A stretch of DNA of 41,356 nucleotides from Methylophilaceae bacterium (GCA_947379975.1 CANCPF010000018.1:1-41356); one strand, 5' to 3'; positions 17,382-25,189 are shown, numbered from the stretch's first letter. Translations and numbers: made by a program. Notes: generated by a model from the sequence alone, not told the origin.

Positions 17382-17546
17382 ATGCAGTGGGCAAGTTGGT
17401 CAGCATTTTTTAATATGGGAGGCTATGCATTTTATGTGTGGTTTTCTTTCGGACTGAGCTTAGTTTGTGTAATTTTGGAAGTTTTAGCCTTACGTAAGCG
17501 CCGAGCACAGGCCTTGCGTTTTGCTAGATTGTTAGCTCAAGAATAA
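17382..17546 (+). CDS. ccmD: Heme exporter small subunit CcmD
   Basis: 54 residues, short and easily missed. The frame reads MQWASWSAFFNMGGYAFYVW, a single TM helix FSFGLSLVCVILEVLAL, then a basic tail RKRRAQALRFARLLAQE. CcmD proteins have this layout: a short tryptophan- and tyrosine-bearing N-terminus with FxMGGYAxYVW, one membrane helix and a positively charged cytoplasmic tail. CcmD stays bound in the CcmABCD complex and is needed to release holo-CcmE. It begins two bases after the ccmC stop and ends 12 bases before ccmE, the canonical order. Confidence 0.92.
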   Translation: MQWASWSAFFNMGGYAFYVWFSFGLSLVCVILEVLALRKRRAQALRFARLLAQE

Positions 17547-17558
17547 TAAAGGTTAGAC

Positions 17559-18020
17559 ATGGCATTTAAAGCAAGACATAAACGTTTCGTATTGATAGGC
17601 ATTGGTTTGGCATTGGTAGGTTTGGCAGCCATGCTGATTTTGAATGCGTTTCAAAGCAATATGGTGTTCTTTTACACGCCTAGCCAAGTAGTAAAAGGCG
17701 AAGTGCCAAAAGGTACAGGTTTTCGTATTGGTGGTTTGGTCGTGGCCGGTAGCCTTAAACGTGGCGACGATGGTTTGTCGGTAAGTTTTGTGATTACCGA
17801 CACAGCTAAAACTGTGCCAGTGTTTTACAAAGGTGTATTGCCTGATTTGTTTAAAGAAGGCAAAGGCGTGGTTGCGCAAGGTAAAGTGGGCGCTGACGGT
17901 GTATTTACTGCCAGCGAAGTACTCGCCAAACATGATGAAAATTATATGCCGCCAGAGGCTGCTGAAGCCTTAAAACGTGCCCAAGCGCAAAGTCAAACTT
18001 TGGTCATACCCGCTAAGTAG
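17559..18020 (+). CDS. ccmE: Periplasmic heme chaperone CcmE
   Basis: 153 residues. Single N-terminal membrane anchor (RFVLIGIGLALVGLAAMLILNAF, 9-31), then a periplasmic OB-fold beta barrel with FFYTPSQVVKGEVPKG and FRIGGLVVAGSLKRG. Heme is bound covalently by the histidine of the C-terminal motif LAKHDENYMPPEA, here H125, with Y129 as the axial ligand by family knowledge. AAAGG precedes the ATG by seven bases. CcmE receives heme from CcmC and delivers it to CcmF. The tail after 135 is flexible and variable in the family. Confidence 0.94.
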   Translation: MAFKARHKRFVLIGIGLALVGLAAMLILNAFQSNMVFFYTPSQVVKGEVPKGTGFRIGGLVVAGSLKRGDDGLSVSFVITDTAKTVPVFYKGVLPDLFKEGKGVVAQGKVGADGVFTASEVLAKHDENYMPPEAAEALKRAQAQSQTLVIPAK

Positions 18021-18078
18021 GTACGCGATTAGCGATAGTAAAAAAGTACCATAGATTAAATATTAAAAGGATGTAACC

Positions 18079-20055
18079 GTGATTCCTGAAATTGGCCATT
18101 TTTCCCTGATTCTAGCTTTGTTGGTTGCGTTAGCATTAGGCACTTTTCCTATTATAGGTGCGGCGAGCGGCAATGCTGTGTGGATGGGATTAGCAAGACC
18201 ATTAGCGCGTACACAGTTCTTACTCATAGCGATTGCTTTTGCTTGTTTGGCATACGCCTTTGCCAGTATGGATTATTCTGTGGCGTATGTGGCTACCAAC
18301 TCAAACTCAAAACTGCCCATCCAGTTTCGAATTGCGGCAGTTTGGGGCGGCCATGAAGGCTCATTATTATTGTGGGCGATGATACTAAGCATCTGGACAG
18401 TCGCAGTCAGCTTATTCTCAAAACATCTGCCAGATGACATGCGCGCCAGAATTTTGGGCGTCATGGGCTTAATCAGTGTTGGCTTTTTGCTATTTATGCT
18501 CATGGTGTCTAATCCTTTTGAACGCTTGATTCCGGCGGCTCTAGATGGTCGAGATCTAAATCCTTTACTGCAAGATCCTGGCATGATTTTCCATCCACCT
18601 ATGCTATATATGGGGTATGTTGGCTTTTCTGTAGCTTTTGCTTTCGCTATTGCCGCGCTATTGGGTGGACAACTAGATGCAGCATGGGCGCGCTGGTCTC
18701 GTCCTTGGACCACCATGGCATGGGTATTTTTAACACTAGGTATTATGGGTGGTAGTAACTGGGCTTATTATGAATTAGGTTGGGGCGGCTGGTGGTTTTG
18801 GGATGCCGTAGAAAATGCATCATTTATGCCTTGGCTGGTAGGCACTGCGCTTATTCATTCTTTAGCCGTGACAGAAAAACGTGGAAGCTTTAAAGCTTGG
18901 ACAGTGTTGCTGGCTATTTGCGCGTTCTCATTAAGTTTACTCGGCACATTCCTTGTCCGTTCTGGCGTACTCACTTCAGTACATGCTTTTGCTACGGATC
19001 CACGCCGCGGTTTGTTTATTTTAGTATTTTTGGTGGTGGTGATTGGTGGTTCATTAGCCTTATTTGCTTGGCGCGCACCAACGGTAGGGCGGGGCGGTAA
19101 ATTTGCGGTCGTTTCGCGTGAGAGTTTTCTCTTAGCCAATAACGTGCTGTTAGCCGTGGCGGCTTTTTCAGTATTACTCGGTACTTTATATCCGCTATTT
19201 TTAGATGCGCTTGGTCTAGGTAAAATCTCAGTCGGGCCGCCATATTTTGATACAGTTTTTGTACCATTAATGACGCCAGCATTATTTCTGATGGGTATCG
19301 GTCCAATCGCACGTTGGAAAAATTCATCCTTACCTGAATTAGCCATGCGTTTACGTTGGGCATTTGGTGTGAGCGTTGCGACGGCACTGATACTGCCAGT
19401 ATTGCTAGGCCACTGGACACCAATGATAGGCTTAGGTTTATTTTTAGCATTTTGGATTTTTGCTACCAGTGCAAATTTGATTTATCAACGTTTAAGCATT
19501 ACAGATCAAGCACTGCATCATCGTGTGAAAGCCATTCCTCGCTCATGGTGGGGCATGGTTATTGCCCACTTAGGCATAGCCGTGTTTGCTTTAGGCGTGA
19601 CTATTGTTAAAGGTTTTGAATCTGAAATAGCAGTACGTATGTTACCCGGCGAAGTCGCGCACTTAGCCGGTTACGACTTCACTTTTAAAGGTGTAGAGGA
19701 AATTCAAGGGCCAAACTATACGGCTAGTCGAGGCCAGTTGCTAGTGACTAAAAATGGCGCTGTAAGAACAACACTTTCATCCGAAAAAAGATTGTATACG
19801 GTACAGAATATGCCCATGACGGAGGCGGGCATTAGCCCTGCGATTATCCATGATTTGTACGCTTCATTAGGTGAACCGCTAGAAGATGGTGCTTGGAGTG
19901 TACGTATCTACTATAAACCAATGGTGGAATGGATCTGGTTTGGTTGTTTAATGATGGGCTTAGGTGGTTTACTGGCCTTATCTGATAAACGCTATCGTAT
20001 GCGTAAACGCCTTGCAAAAGAGGCTGATTTAAAACTGAATGAGGCTCTGGTGTGA
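18079..20055 (+). CDS. ccmF: Cytochrome c heme lyase CcmF
   Basis: 658 residues, standard length, about 13-15 TM segments. CcmF attaches heme from CcmE to the reduced CXXCH motifs of apocytochrome c. The WWD motif reads GWGGWWFWDAVENASFMPWL, and family blocks such as VAAVWGGHEGSLLLWAMILS-like text (residues about 87-105) and LGTFLVRSGVLTSVHAFA are present. The GTG start at 18079 is chosen because AAAAGGATG precedes it and IPEIGHFSLILALLVAL is the expected N-terminus. The TGA stop overlaps the GTG start of ccmG (GTGA). Confidence 0.94.
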   Translation: MIPEIGHFSLILALLVALALGTFPIIGAASGNAVWMGLARPLARTQFLLIAIAFACLAYAFASMDYSVAYVATNSNSKLPIQFRIAAVWGGHEGSLLLWAMILSIWTVAVSLFSKHLPDDMRARILGVMGLISVGFLLFMLMVSNPFERLIPAALDGRDLNPLLQDPGMIFHPPMLYMGYVGFSVAFAFAIAALLGGQLDAAWARWSRPWTTMAWVFLTLGIMGGSNWAYYELGWGGWWFWDAVENASFMPWLVGTALIHSLAVTEKRGSFKAWTVLLAICAFSLSLLGTFLVRSGVLTSVHAFATDPRRGLFILVFLVVVIGGSLALFAWRAPTVGRGGKFAVVSRESFLLANNVLLAVAAFSVLLGTLYPLFLDALGLGKISVGPPYFDTVFVPLMTPALFLMGIGPIARWKNSSLPELAMRLRWAFGVSVATALILPVLLGHWTPMIGLGLFLAFWIFATSANLIYQRLSITDQALHHRVKAIPRSWWGMVIAHLGIAVFALGVTIVKGFESEIAVRMLPGEVAHLAGYDFTFKGVEEIQGPNYTASRGQLLVTKNGAVRTTLSSEKRLYTVQNMPMTEAGISPAIIHDLYASLGEPLEDGAWSVRIYYKPMVEWIWFGCLMMGLGGLLALSDKRYRMRKRLAKEADLKLNEALV

Positions 20056-20579
20056 AACGTTTTTTATTACCTTTAGTAATATTTTTGGTCATGGTTGGAT
20101 TTCTTTTTATCGGCCTAAATCTAGATCCGCGCGAAGTGCCTTCACCCTTGGTTGGCAAACCTGCACCGCAATTTAGTCTGCCTCGTTTAGATAATCCTGA
20201 GCAAGTATTTTCAGGCAAAGACATGCTTGGAAAGGTTTGGCTATTAAACGTTTGGGCCTCGTGGTGCGGCGCTTGCAAAGAAGAACATCCGTTATTAGTC
20301 AGCCTAGCCAAAACTGGCTTTGTACCAGTGGTCGGTATGGATTACAAAGACACACGCGATGAAGCGTTGCAATGGTTAGCGCAAGGTGGTAATCCGTACA
20401 TGACAACGATAATGGATGTTGATGGGCGCATCGGGATTAATTATGGTGTTTATGGCGTACCAGAAACGTATGTAATTGATAAAAAAGGCATTATCGCCTA
20501 CAAAAAAACTGGGCCGATTACCATGCAAAGCTTACGCGAAGTCATTGTTCCTTTAGTTAAAAAATTGCAGGCTGAATAA
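20052..20579 (+). CDS. ccmG: Thiol:disulfide interchange protein CcmG/DsbE
   Basis: 175 residues. N-terminal membrane anchor (LLPLVIFLVMVGFLFIGL), then a periplasmic thioredoxin fold with active site WASWCGACKEEHP (Cys-Gly-Ala-Cys) and cis-proline region YGVYGVPETYVID. It keeps the haem-binding cysteines of apocytochrome c reduced, together with CcmH. The GTG start at 20052 overlaps the ccmF stop and the stop overlaps the ccmH start (TAATG), so translation is coupled. GVYGVPETYVID is specific to the DsbE/CcmG/ResA group rather than general thioredoxin. Confidence 0.94.
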   Translation: MKRFLLPLVIFLVMVGFLFIGLNLDPREVPSPLVGKPAPQFSLPRLDNPEQVFSGKDMLGKVWLLNVWASWCGACKEEHPLLVSLAKTGFVPVVGMDYKDTRDEALQWLAQGGNPYMTTIMDVDGRIGINYGVYGVPETYVIDKKGIIAYKKTGPITMQSLREVIVPLVKKLQAE

Positions 20580-21052
20580 TGCAAAACTTTTGTTTACGAT
20601 TAATGCTCGTTTTTTGTATGTTGCAGATTTCTAGTACTTGGGCGCAAGAGGCGCGACCTATGCAAAATGACGCGGTTGCTGAAGCGCAAGTACAGCGACT
20701 CTCAGAGCAGTTACGTTGCTTGGTGTGCCAAAACCAAACGCTGGCTGATTCACACGCAGATCTTGCACAGGATTTAAAGCAAGAAATTCGTGAAATGGCC
20801 GCTAAAGGCATGAGCGATCAAGCCATTATTGATTATTTAGTTGCGCGTTATGGTGACTTTGTACGTTATCGTCCACCATTAAAGTCAACAACACTATTGT
20901 TATGGTTGGGGCCATTTGCGTTGTTATTTGCCGGAAGTATTGGATTATTCATTACCCTTAGACGTCGCGAAAAGTCAATTGTTGATGCGCCGCTTAATGC
21001 TGATGAAGTACAAAAAGTACGTGAGTTACTAGCAATAAATAAGGAATCGTAA
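20579..21052 (+). CDS. ccmH: Cytochrome c maturation thioredoxin-like protein CcmH
   Basis: 157 residues. Signal peptide ending STWA-QEA, then the CcmH/CycL motif LRCLVCQNQTLADSHADLAQDLKQEI, whose LRCxxC cysteines form the apocytochrome-reducing pair; the GMSDQAIIDYLVARYGDFVRYRPP block follows, and one TM helix (TLLLWLGPFALLFAGSIGLFITL) anchors a short polar tail. This is the short CcmH type, with the TPR portion supplied separately by ccmI, not the long E. coli fused form. The ATG overlaps the ccmG stop codon, and its own stop overlaps the ccmI ATG. Confidence 0.94.
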   Translation: MQNFCLRLMLVFCMLQISSTWAQEARPMQNDAVAEAQVQRLSEQLRCLVCQNQTLADSHADLAQDLKQEIREMAAKGMSDQAIIDYLVARYGDFVRYRPPLKSTTLLLWLGPFALLFAGSIGLFITLRRREKSIVDAPLNADEVQKVRELLAINKES

Positions 21053-22263
21053 TGGTCATTTTTTGGGTAATTGCAGGGGTTTTAATTGTGGGCGCGCTTG
21101 CGCTGATTCTGCCGGCACTATTGTGGCCAAACAACACGGTAAAGACTGATGCGAACGCTGAAAAGCGTGAGATTTTTCGTCAACAATTTGATGAGATCGA
21201 ACAGGATAAAAGTAATGGCATATTAGATATTGCACAATACGAAATTGCTAAAAATGAGATGCAACGTCGTATGTTGGATGAAATTGGCCAAGCGAACTTA
21301 ACTAAGATTAATACGAGTAAACCTGATCGTCGATTGGCGCTTATTTTGTTGATTTTATTACCACTGGCCGCCTCATTAATCTATCTCAGAATTGGCAATC
21401 CAGCGGCAATAAATCCGCATAATAAGGTTGAGCAAATAGCGCTAGATGGCGACATGCAATCACTCTTAAAAGTACTAAAAACTAAATTGGAAAAGAATCC
21501 TGGTGACGGCACTGGCTGGGTGTTACTGGCGAAATCTTATGTGGGAATCAAGTTATACGCTGATGCGCTGATTGCCTACGAACATGCGGTCAAACTAATA
21601 CCAAATGATCCACAATTACTCGCTGATTATGCTGACGCTTTAGCGGTAGTGAATGGCTATAATCTTAAAGGGAAGCCACAGGAGTTGCTTGATCAAGCGC
21701 TTAAAATAAATCCACATCATCTTAAATCATTAACACTTGCTGGTACCGCCGCATTCGATCGCAAAGACTACAAACAAGCGATTGTACTATGGGAGCGTTT
21801 AGAAAAAGACCTGCCTGCAGATTCGAAAATGTTGCCAGAAGTGAAAGCTGCACTTAAAGAAGTCTATGTTTTGTCTGGTGGGAAAGTTTCTGCAACTAAT
21901 GCAAAGGATGTTTCAGTATTTAATGGTATCAGCGGTTCTGTACGTATTGCTCCGGCACTAGCAAGTAAATTAGACCCTGCAACTACAGTATTTATTTTTG
22001 CGCGCCCTGCACATGGTTCGCCAATGCCGCTTGCTATGGTTCGCACCAGTGTAAAAGACTTACCATATAATTATCATTTAGACGACAGCAGCGCGATCAC
22101 GCCAGATCATAAACTCTCTCAAGCTAGTGATGTGGTGTTGGTAGCTCGCGTTTCGAAATCTGGAGATGCTAGGGCGAAAACCGGTGATTTGCAGGGAATA
22201 AGTGCTAGTTTTAAACCAAATACTGCAAATGTTGACCTTGAGATTAATCAGGTAATGCCATAG
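21052..22263 (+). CDS. ccmI: Cytochrome c maturation TPR protein CcmI
   Basis: 403 residues. Two N-terminal TM helices (about 2-23 and 97-114) flank a cytoplasmic leucine-zipper-like segment with REIFRQQFDEIEQDKSNGIL. The periplasmic part holds TPR repeats (WVLLAKSYVGIKLYADALIAYEHAVKLIPNDPQLLADYADAL and the following pair, about 160-270) and a C-terminal beta domain (about 285-403) with VFIFARPAHGSPMPLAMVR. CcmI captures the C-termini of apocytochromes c and presents them to the lyase. Last gene of the ccm operon; no clear terminator follows in the 64 bases before the opposing VF530 gene. Confidence 0.9.
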   Translation: MVIFWVIAGVLIVGALALILPALLWPNNTVKTDANAEKREIFRQQFDEIEQDKSNGILDIAQYEIAKNEMQRRMLDEIGQANLTKINTSKPDRRLALILLILLPLAASLIYLRIGNPAAINPHNKVEQIALDGDMQSLLKVLKTKLEKNPGDGTGWVLLAKSYVGIKLYADALIAYEHAVKLIPNDPQLLADYADALAVVNGYNLKGKPQELLDQALKINPHHLKSLTLAGTAAFDRKDYKQAIVLWERLEKDLPADSKMLPEVKAALKEVYVLSGGKVSATNAKDVSVFNGISGSVRIAPALASKLDPATTVFIFARPAHGSPMPLAMVRTSVKDLPYNYHLDDSSAITPDHKLSQASDVVLVARVSKSGDARAKTGDLQGISASFKPNTANVDLEINQVMP

Positions 22264-22327
22264 TTAAAATCTCTGAAATCTATAAAAACGCTAACATCTA
22301 TAAAAGTTTCTAAGTGTATTTTTAGTA

Positions 22328-22654
22328 TTAATCAGTAGTGCTTTCATCACTATCAGAAGTAAGCTCAGATTTATTTCGAGCAATGTCTCTCAACATAAAC
22401 GCATAAAGGCTCTCAACTTTATCGCGTGCCCAAGGCGTTTTACGCAAAAACCTTAGGCTAGAAGACATGCTAGGGTCGCTGCTAAAACAGCGTACAGGGA
22501 TTCGTTCAGCTAGATCTCTCCAGCCAAAATGGCTAACCAGCGAGGTTAATATCATTTCAAGTGTTAATCCATGCAGTGGATTATTGCGCTGAGTCTTTAC
22601 TACTGCTGCTTTAGCGTCTTGAATACTGTCTTGAGAGGTGTCTTTAGCGTTCAT
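22328..22654 (-). CDS. VF530-family (DUF2132) small protein, putative DNA-binding
   Basis: 108 residues. The core NNPLHGLTLEMILTSLVSHFGWRDLAERIPVRCFSSDPSMSSSL, followed by RFLRKTPWARDKVESLY, is the VF530/DUF2132 domain, a small helical fold whose structural relatives led to a DNA-binding label; no cellular role is established. The flanks differ from the domain: the first 23 residues and the final SELTSDSDESTTD are polar and probably disordered. AAGAAG precedes the ATG. The gene is convergent with ccmI and 91 bases after the ASCH gene on the same strand. Confidence 0.8.
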   Translation of the reverse strand: MNAKDTSQDSIQDAKAAVVKTQRNNPLHGLTLEMILTSLVSHFGWRDLAERIPVRCFSSDPSMSSSLRFLRKTPWARDKVESLYAFMLRDIARNKSELTSDSDESTTD

Positions 22655-22745
22655 AAAATCTTCTTTGGAGTTTTTTTGATTAGTAATTGCCGTAAATTAA
22701 TTCAACTCATTACGCTAAGCTAATTATTCAGCAATTAATTTTAAG

Positions 22746-23222
22746 TTAAAACAATTCCGCCTGTGCAATGGGTTCTGCCGTTAATAGCTCGTCTAGGTTA
22801 ATCTCAAAAATCCCAAGTTTTCCGCGGCATGGCATCAGTTTCAGAGGGCTTGCTTGATCGAACAGAAAACCAAAGGATTCCTGATTAACGCCACTAAAAT
22901 GGGCGCGCTGCTCACGGCTTATGTTTGCTGGCAGCTCTTTAGGGCGACAACAAAGGACTAAGTTCGCTAACCCTACAACGCCCCCATATTCAAGCTTATC
23001 TTTAGTTGGTAAAGGAATGTCAGTGCTAGATTTAAGATAATCATAATAGGCTTCATAAAGCCCTTTACTCGCATGAATTAACAATGGTCCGCGATATTGG
23101 GTTCCCCAAGTGCGGTCATCGACGAGAAGGTAGCCATTGGCAATAAGCCATGCAAAAGGCTGTTTGAGAGAAAGTGCTTTTGTTACTCCTGCTGGAAGCG
23201 TGGGATACGCGCCATCAAGCAT
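22746..23222 (-). CDS. ASCH-domain protein
   Basis: 158 residues. The ASCH signature is clear: ALSLKQPFAWLIANGYLLVDDRTWGTQYRGPLLIHASKG (residues 16-54), where the S-L-K-Q-P, D-R-T-W and Y-R-G-x-L-L-I-H-A-S blocks form the beta-barrel lip predicted to bind RNA or modified nucleosides (PUA-like fold). EYGGVVGLANLVLC continues the barrel. Some ASCH proteins bind nucleic acid or hydrolyse N4-acetylcytidine; which applies here cannot be told. The family usually has Glu where this has Asp (VDDRTW). The start is three bases after the stop of the winged-helix gene, so the pair is co-translated. Confidence 0.8.
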   Translation of the reverse strand: MLDGAYPTLPAGVTKALSLKQPFAWLIANGYLLVDDRTWGTQYRGPLLIHASKGLYEAYYDYLKSSTDIPLPTKDKLEYGGVVGLANLVLCCRPKELPANISREQRAHFSGVNQESFGFLFDQASPLKLMPCRGKLGIFEINLDELLTAEPIAQAELF

Positions 23223-23225
23223 GCA

Positions 23226-23483
23226 TTATTCCGCGACTGGTGCACCTGGCTTGCGGCCTGGCGCCTGTGGTGGGATCGTGCCAGAAATGCGGCACAACAT
23301 TCCTTCTACAGGTTTTCCATCAGCGAATCTAGTGACTATGCATCGTGAAATCTCGCCTTGCTCAGAAAGATCTGAAAGACATTCACGCACATCATTGAGT
23401 GGAATATCGGTAGCCGCAGAGATTTCCCAGTCTATTTTTTGACCATGTTTTTTTAGGTATTGGAGGATTGCGCTTTTATGCAT
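23226..23483 (-). CDS. Small winged-helix DNA-binding protein
   Basis: 85 residues; no named family recognised. The arrangement MHKSAILQYLKKHGQKIDWEISAATDIPLNDVRECLSDLSEQGEISRCIVTRFADG reads as helix, helix-turn-helix (about 20-42) and beta-wing (about 45-58), the shape of FaeA-like/MarR-like winged helices, followed by a Pro/Gly-rich tail GTIPPQAPGRKPGAPVAE. Strong ribosome binding site AAGGAAAGGA upstream. Co-transcribed with the ASCH gene. The upstream region carries repeated AT-rich elements (23529-23599) that may be its own operator. Confidence 0.65.
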   Translation of the reverse strand: MHKSAILQYLKKHGQKIDWEISAATDIPLNDVRECLSDLSEQGEISRCIVTRFADGKPVEGMLCRISGTIPPQAPGRKPGAPVAE

Positions 23484-23528
23484 ATTTAATCCTTTCCTTG
23501 GGTAAGTTGTTGTATTTTAATATGACAG

Positions 23529-23599
23529 ATATTGCATATAAATTTAATCTAATGGTTACAAAAATGGCAAATACCATTAAATTTAATCGGTATATTGCA
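23529..23599. repeat. AT-rich repeat cluster, possible operator of the winged-helix gene
   Basis: ATATTGCA occurs at 23529-23536 and 23592-23599; AAATTTAATC at 23540-23549 and 23579-23588; and TAATGGT (23550-23556) faces ACCATTA (23573-23579) as an inverted pair. The cluster begins 46 bases before the winged-helix ATG, where the promoter should be. A binding role is inferred. Confidence 0.4.
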
Positions 23600-23661
23600 A
23601 GCCCTGAACCAAAACATCCGTCAGGATACGCTAAAGACTACATTATTCCAATTTTCATACT

Positions 23662-23687
23662 AATTAATCAGTAAAAAATGATTAATT
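23662..23687. repeat. Perfect 9-base inverted repeat
   Basis: AATTAATCA (23662-23670) and TGATTAATT (23679-23687) around GTAAAAAA. It could be a weak transcription end or a regulator site; no gene ends here, so its role is open. Confidence 0.4.
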
Positions 23688-23979
23688 GCATGAAATCATA
23701 TCAACAATTAACCGCATTACAGACTAGCCTTAAATTTATTTGAGTAACTCGACGCAATAGTTACATTTTACTTTAAATGACGTTAATAACAACCGCGTGC
23801 CTTTCTGACATTACAAATTGACTGTTAGTCATTTTCTTATTGGTACGGCAGGAATAATATAAAACCTGATCATAAAAAACAATTGAAATTATTTATTCAT
23901 TGTATTTTTGAAGTTTCTTACATGGAATTTTTTTGATTATTTGAATCAGAGAGAACCTCTGAAAAATTTGCCATTTAAC

Positions 23980-24055
23980 TGGCGTCCCCACCGGGATTCG
24001 AACCCGGGTCGCCTCCGTGAAAGGGAGGTGTCCTAGGCCTCTAGACGATGGGGAC
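23980..24055 (-). tRNA. tRNA-Glu (anticodon UUC)
   Basis: On the minus strand the gene begins GTCCCCATCGTCTAGAGG and ends with encoded CCA. Acceptor GTCCCC pairs with GGGGAC; the T-arm reads GGGTTCGAATCCC; the anticodon loop CTTTCAC in stem CCTCC/GGAGG gives UUC. 76 bases with CCA. It lies 96 bases downstream of tRNA-Ala and probably shares its transcript. Confidence 0.97.
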
Positions 24056-24151
24056 CTAAGAATTACTTTAAATTTACTGCAACAACAAGTGCAAAATTAT
24101 ACAACAAAACACTTTAAACACTAAGCATTATTTTTACAAATAACACTTTCT

Positions 24152-24227
<76 letters not shown>

Positions 24228-24276
24228 GAACCTACATCACTTCACTGCTTTAACAATGTCTCGTCAGCGAGGCGCC

Positions 24277-24305
24277 ATAATAAAGACGGGTAGGGTTATT
24301 GTCAA
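24277..24305 (-). promoter_or_regulatory. Strong promoter of the tRNA-Ala/tRNA-Glu pair
   Basis: Minus strand: consensus TTGACA (24305-24300), a 17-base spacer, TATTAT (24282-24277), followed by GGCGCCTCGC. The GC-rich discriminator is typical of stable-RNA promoters under stringent (ppGpp) control. The start should be near 24270, giving a leader of about 43 bases before tRNA-Ala. Confidence 0.8.
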
Positions 24306-24437
24306 TCACTTTTCACCGAATCAGCACTAATATTTGAAAATCACTTTGATTTAGAAGTTTGCCCTTAATGGTGCGTGAGACTGAGCTAGATTGGCGCTCA
24401 ATAATAACTTAATGACTGCGTTTGCTAGGAGCTATAT

Positions 24438-24974
24438 TTACGCACTCACCAAGCGCATTCTGTCAATTTTCTCGATTACTGCCTGATAGAGATCGTGGTC
24501 TGAATCGGGGTTGTTACGGTCTGGATGGTTAGCACTACGGATCTTTTTCAATACAGTCAAATCATCTGACAGATCATGCACCTTGGTCACTCTGTCGCCA
24601 TTTTTAGCCATCACGCGCTGAAGCTCAGCCTCTGCGCTTTCACGTGTGTCATATAACTTTTTGCTGCCAAGACGCCAACTATCCTGATTTTTGCGTGGCG
24701 ATAGCTTTTCCTTACCATCAAACCATATCCATCTTCCAGTATCGGCATCCAGCTCAAAATTAACAGTGGTAATGACGTAGGTGTAAGCGGGCGGTTCGAT
24801 TTCCATACTGATGCGCGTAATAACTTTGCTAACAGTTTCCACAGTTACAAGGTAATATGCGCCTGCCTCATGTGGACAGAATGTACTGCTTAGCGTTGGC
24901 TTAGGCATGTTGTCGTTGCTTGATGAATTCATTTCAGCCATGCGACTGAGTGCTCTACGTTGTGCGTTGGTCAC
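24438..24974 (-). CDS. Unrecognised protein with a C-terminal J-like HPD segment
   Basis: 178 residues. I do not recognise a named family. Residues 1-35 are polar and probably disordered. Residues 38-118 look like a beta-rich domain (YYLVTVETVSKVITRISMEI, YTYVITTVNFELDADTGRWIWFDG) followed by a helix (TRESAEAELQRVM). The C-terminus, DLTVLKKIRSANHPDRNNPDSDHDLYQAVIEKIDRMR (138-174), resembles the HPD loop and third helix of a J domain, with HPD at 150-152, but the helix before HPD is far shorter than in DnaJ, so DnaK interaction is uncertain. The GTG start has AGGAG 8 bases ahead (24987-24983), preceded by a structured leader. It stands alone, transcribed toward the tRNAs. Confidence 0.65.
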   Translation of the reverse strand: MTNAQRRALSRMAEMNSSSNDNMPKPTLSSTFCPHEAGAYYLVTVETVSKVITRISMEIEPPAYTYVITTVNFELDADTGRWIWFDGKEKLSPRKNQDSWRLGSKKLYDTRESAEAELQRVMAKNGDRVTKVHDLSDDLTVLKKIRSANHPDRNNPDSDHDLYQAVIEKIDRMRLVSA

Positions 24975-25002
24975 TGGTATTACTCCTTAATGTTAGTTGC
25001 AA

Positions 25003-25041
25003 CCAGCTAGGAGAACCTTCGCTGAAGGTGTCGCACGCTGG
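25003..25041 (-). promoter_or_regulatory. Structured leader upstream of the J-like gene
   Basis: Nested dyad: outer arms CCAGC (25003-25007) and GCTGG (25037-25041), a symmetric 7/7-base internal loop, inner arms ACCTTC (25015-25020) and GAAGGT (25024-25029) with loop GCT. On the minus strand one internal-loop side reads TCTCCT (25014-25009), complementary to the AGGAG ribosome binding site 22-26 bases downstream. Two exclusive folds are therefore possible. Confidence 0.4.
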
Positions 25042-25162
25042 ATTCCTGTATTCTTAATTATCCCTAGATTTATGGACTGCCAAATAAGCTTCAAAACAAT
25101 CATATCTTGTACCTGAGTCATTATTTAACTCATCGTCGATAAAGGTCAGGACTTATCCACTC

Positions 25163-25189
25163 AAAAAAAAAGCCACCTCAAAGGATGGC
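25163..25189 (-). terminator. Rho-independent terminator downstream of queF
   Basis: Minus strand: GCCATC (25189-25184), loop CTTTGA, GGTGGC (25177-25172), then nine T (25171-25163). A textbook intrinsic terminator. The nearest upstream gene on that strand is queF, whose stop is 275 bases away, so it ends either a long queF 3' region or an unseen transcript. Confidence 0.8.

Larger units (their letters stand above)
23484..23979. other. Gene-free region upstream of the winged-helix/ASCH pair
   Basis: 496 AT-rich bases with no convincing gene. It holds a repeat cluster at 23529-23599, a perfect 9-base inverted repeat at 23662-23687, and a weak hairpin (TCAGAG/CTCTGA, 23946-23962) just past the tRNA-Glu 3' end that could mark the end of the tRNA transcript. 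An open frame from 23468 to 23674 on the plus strand has no ribosome binding site and no family resemblance. Confidence 0.45.

Noticed and set aside
17553..17933. 126-residue minus-strand frame inside ccmE
   Set aside because: Shadow of ccmE in another frame; the plus-strand gene has clear motifs.
23468..23674. 68-residue plus-strand open frame upstream of the winged-helix gene
   Set aside because: No ribosome binding site, no family resemblance, AT-driven composition, and it overlaps the likely promoter of the minus-strand pair.
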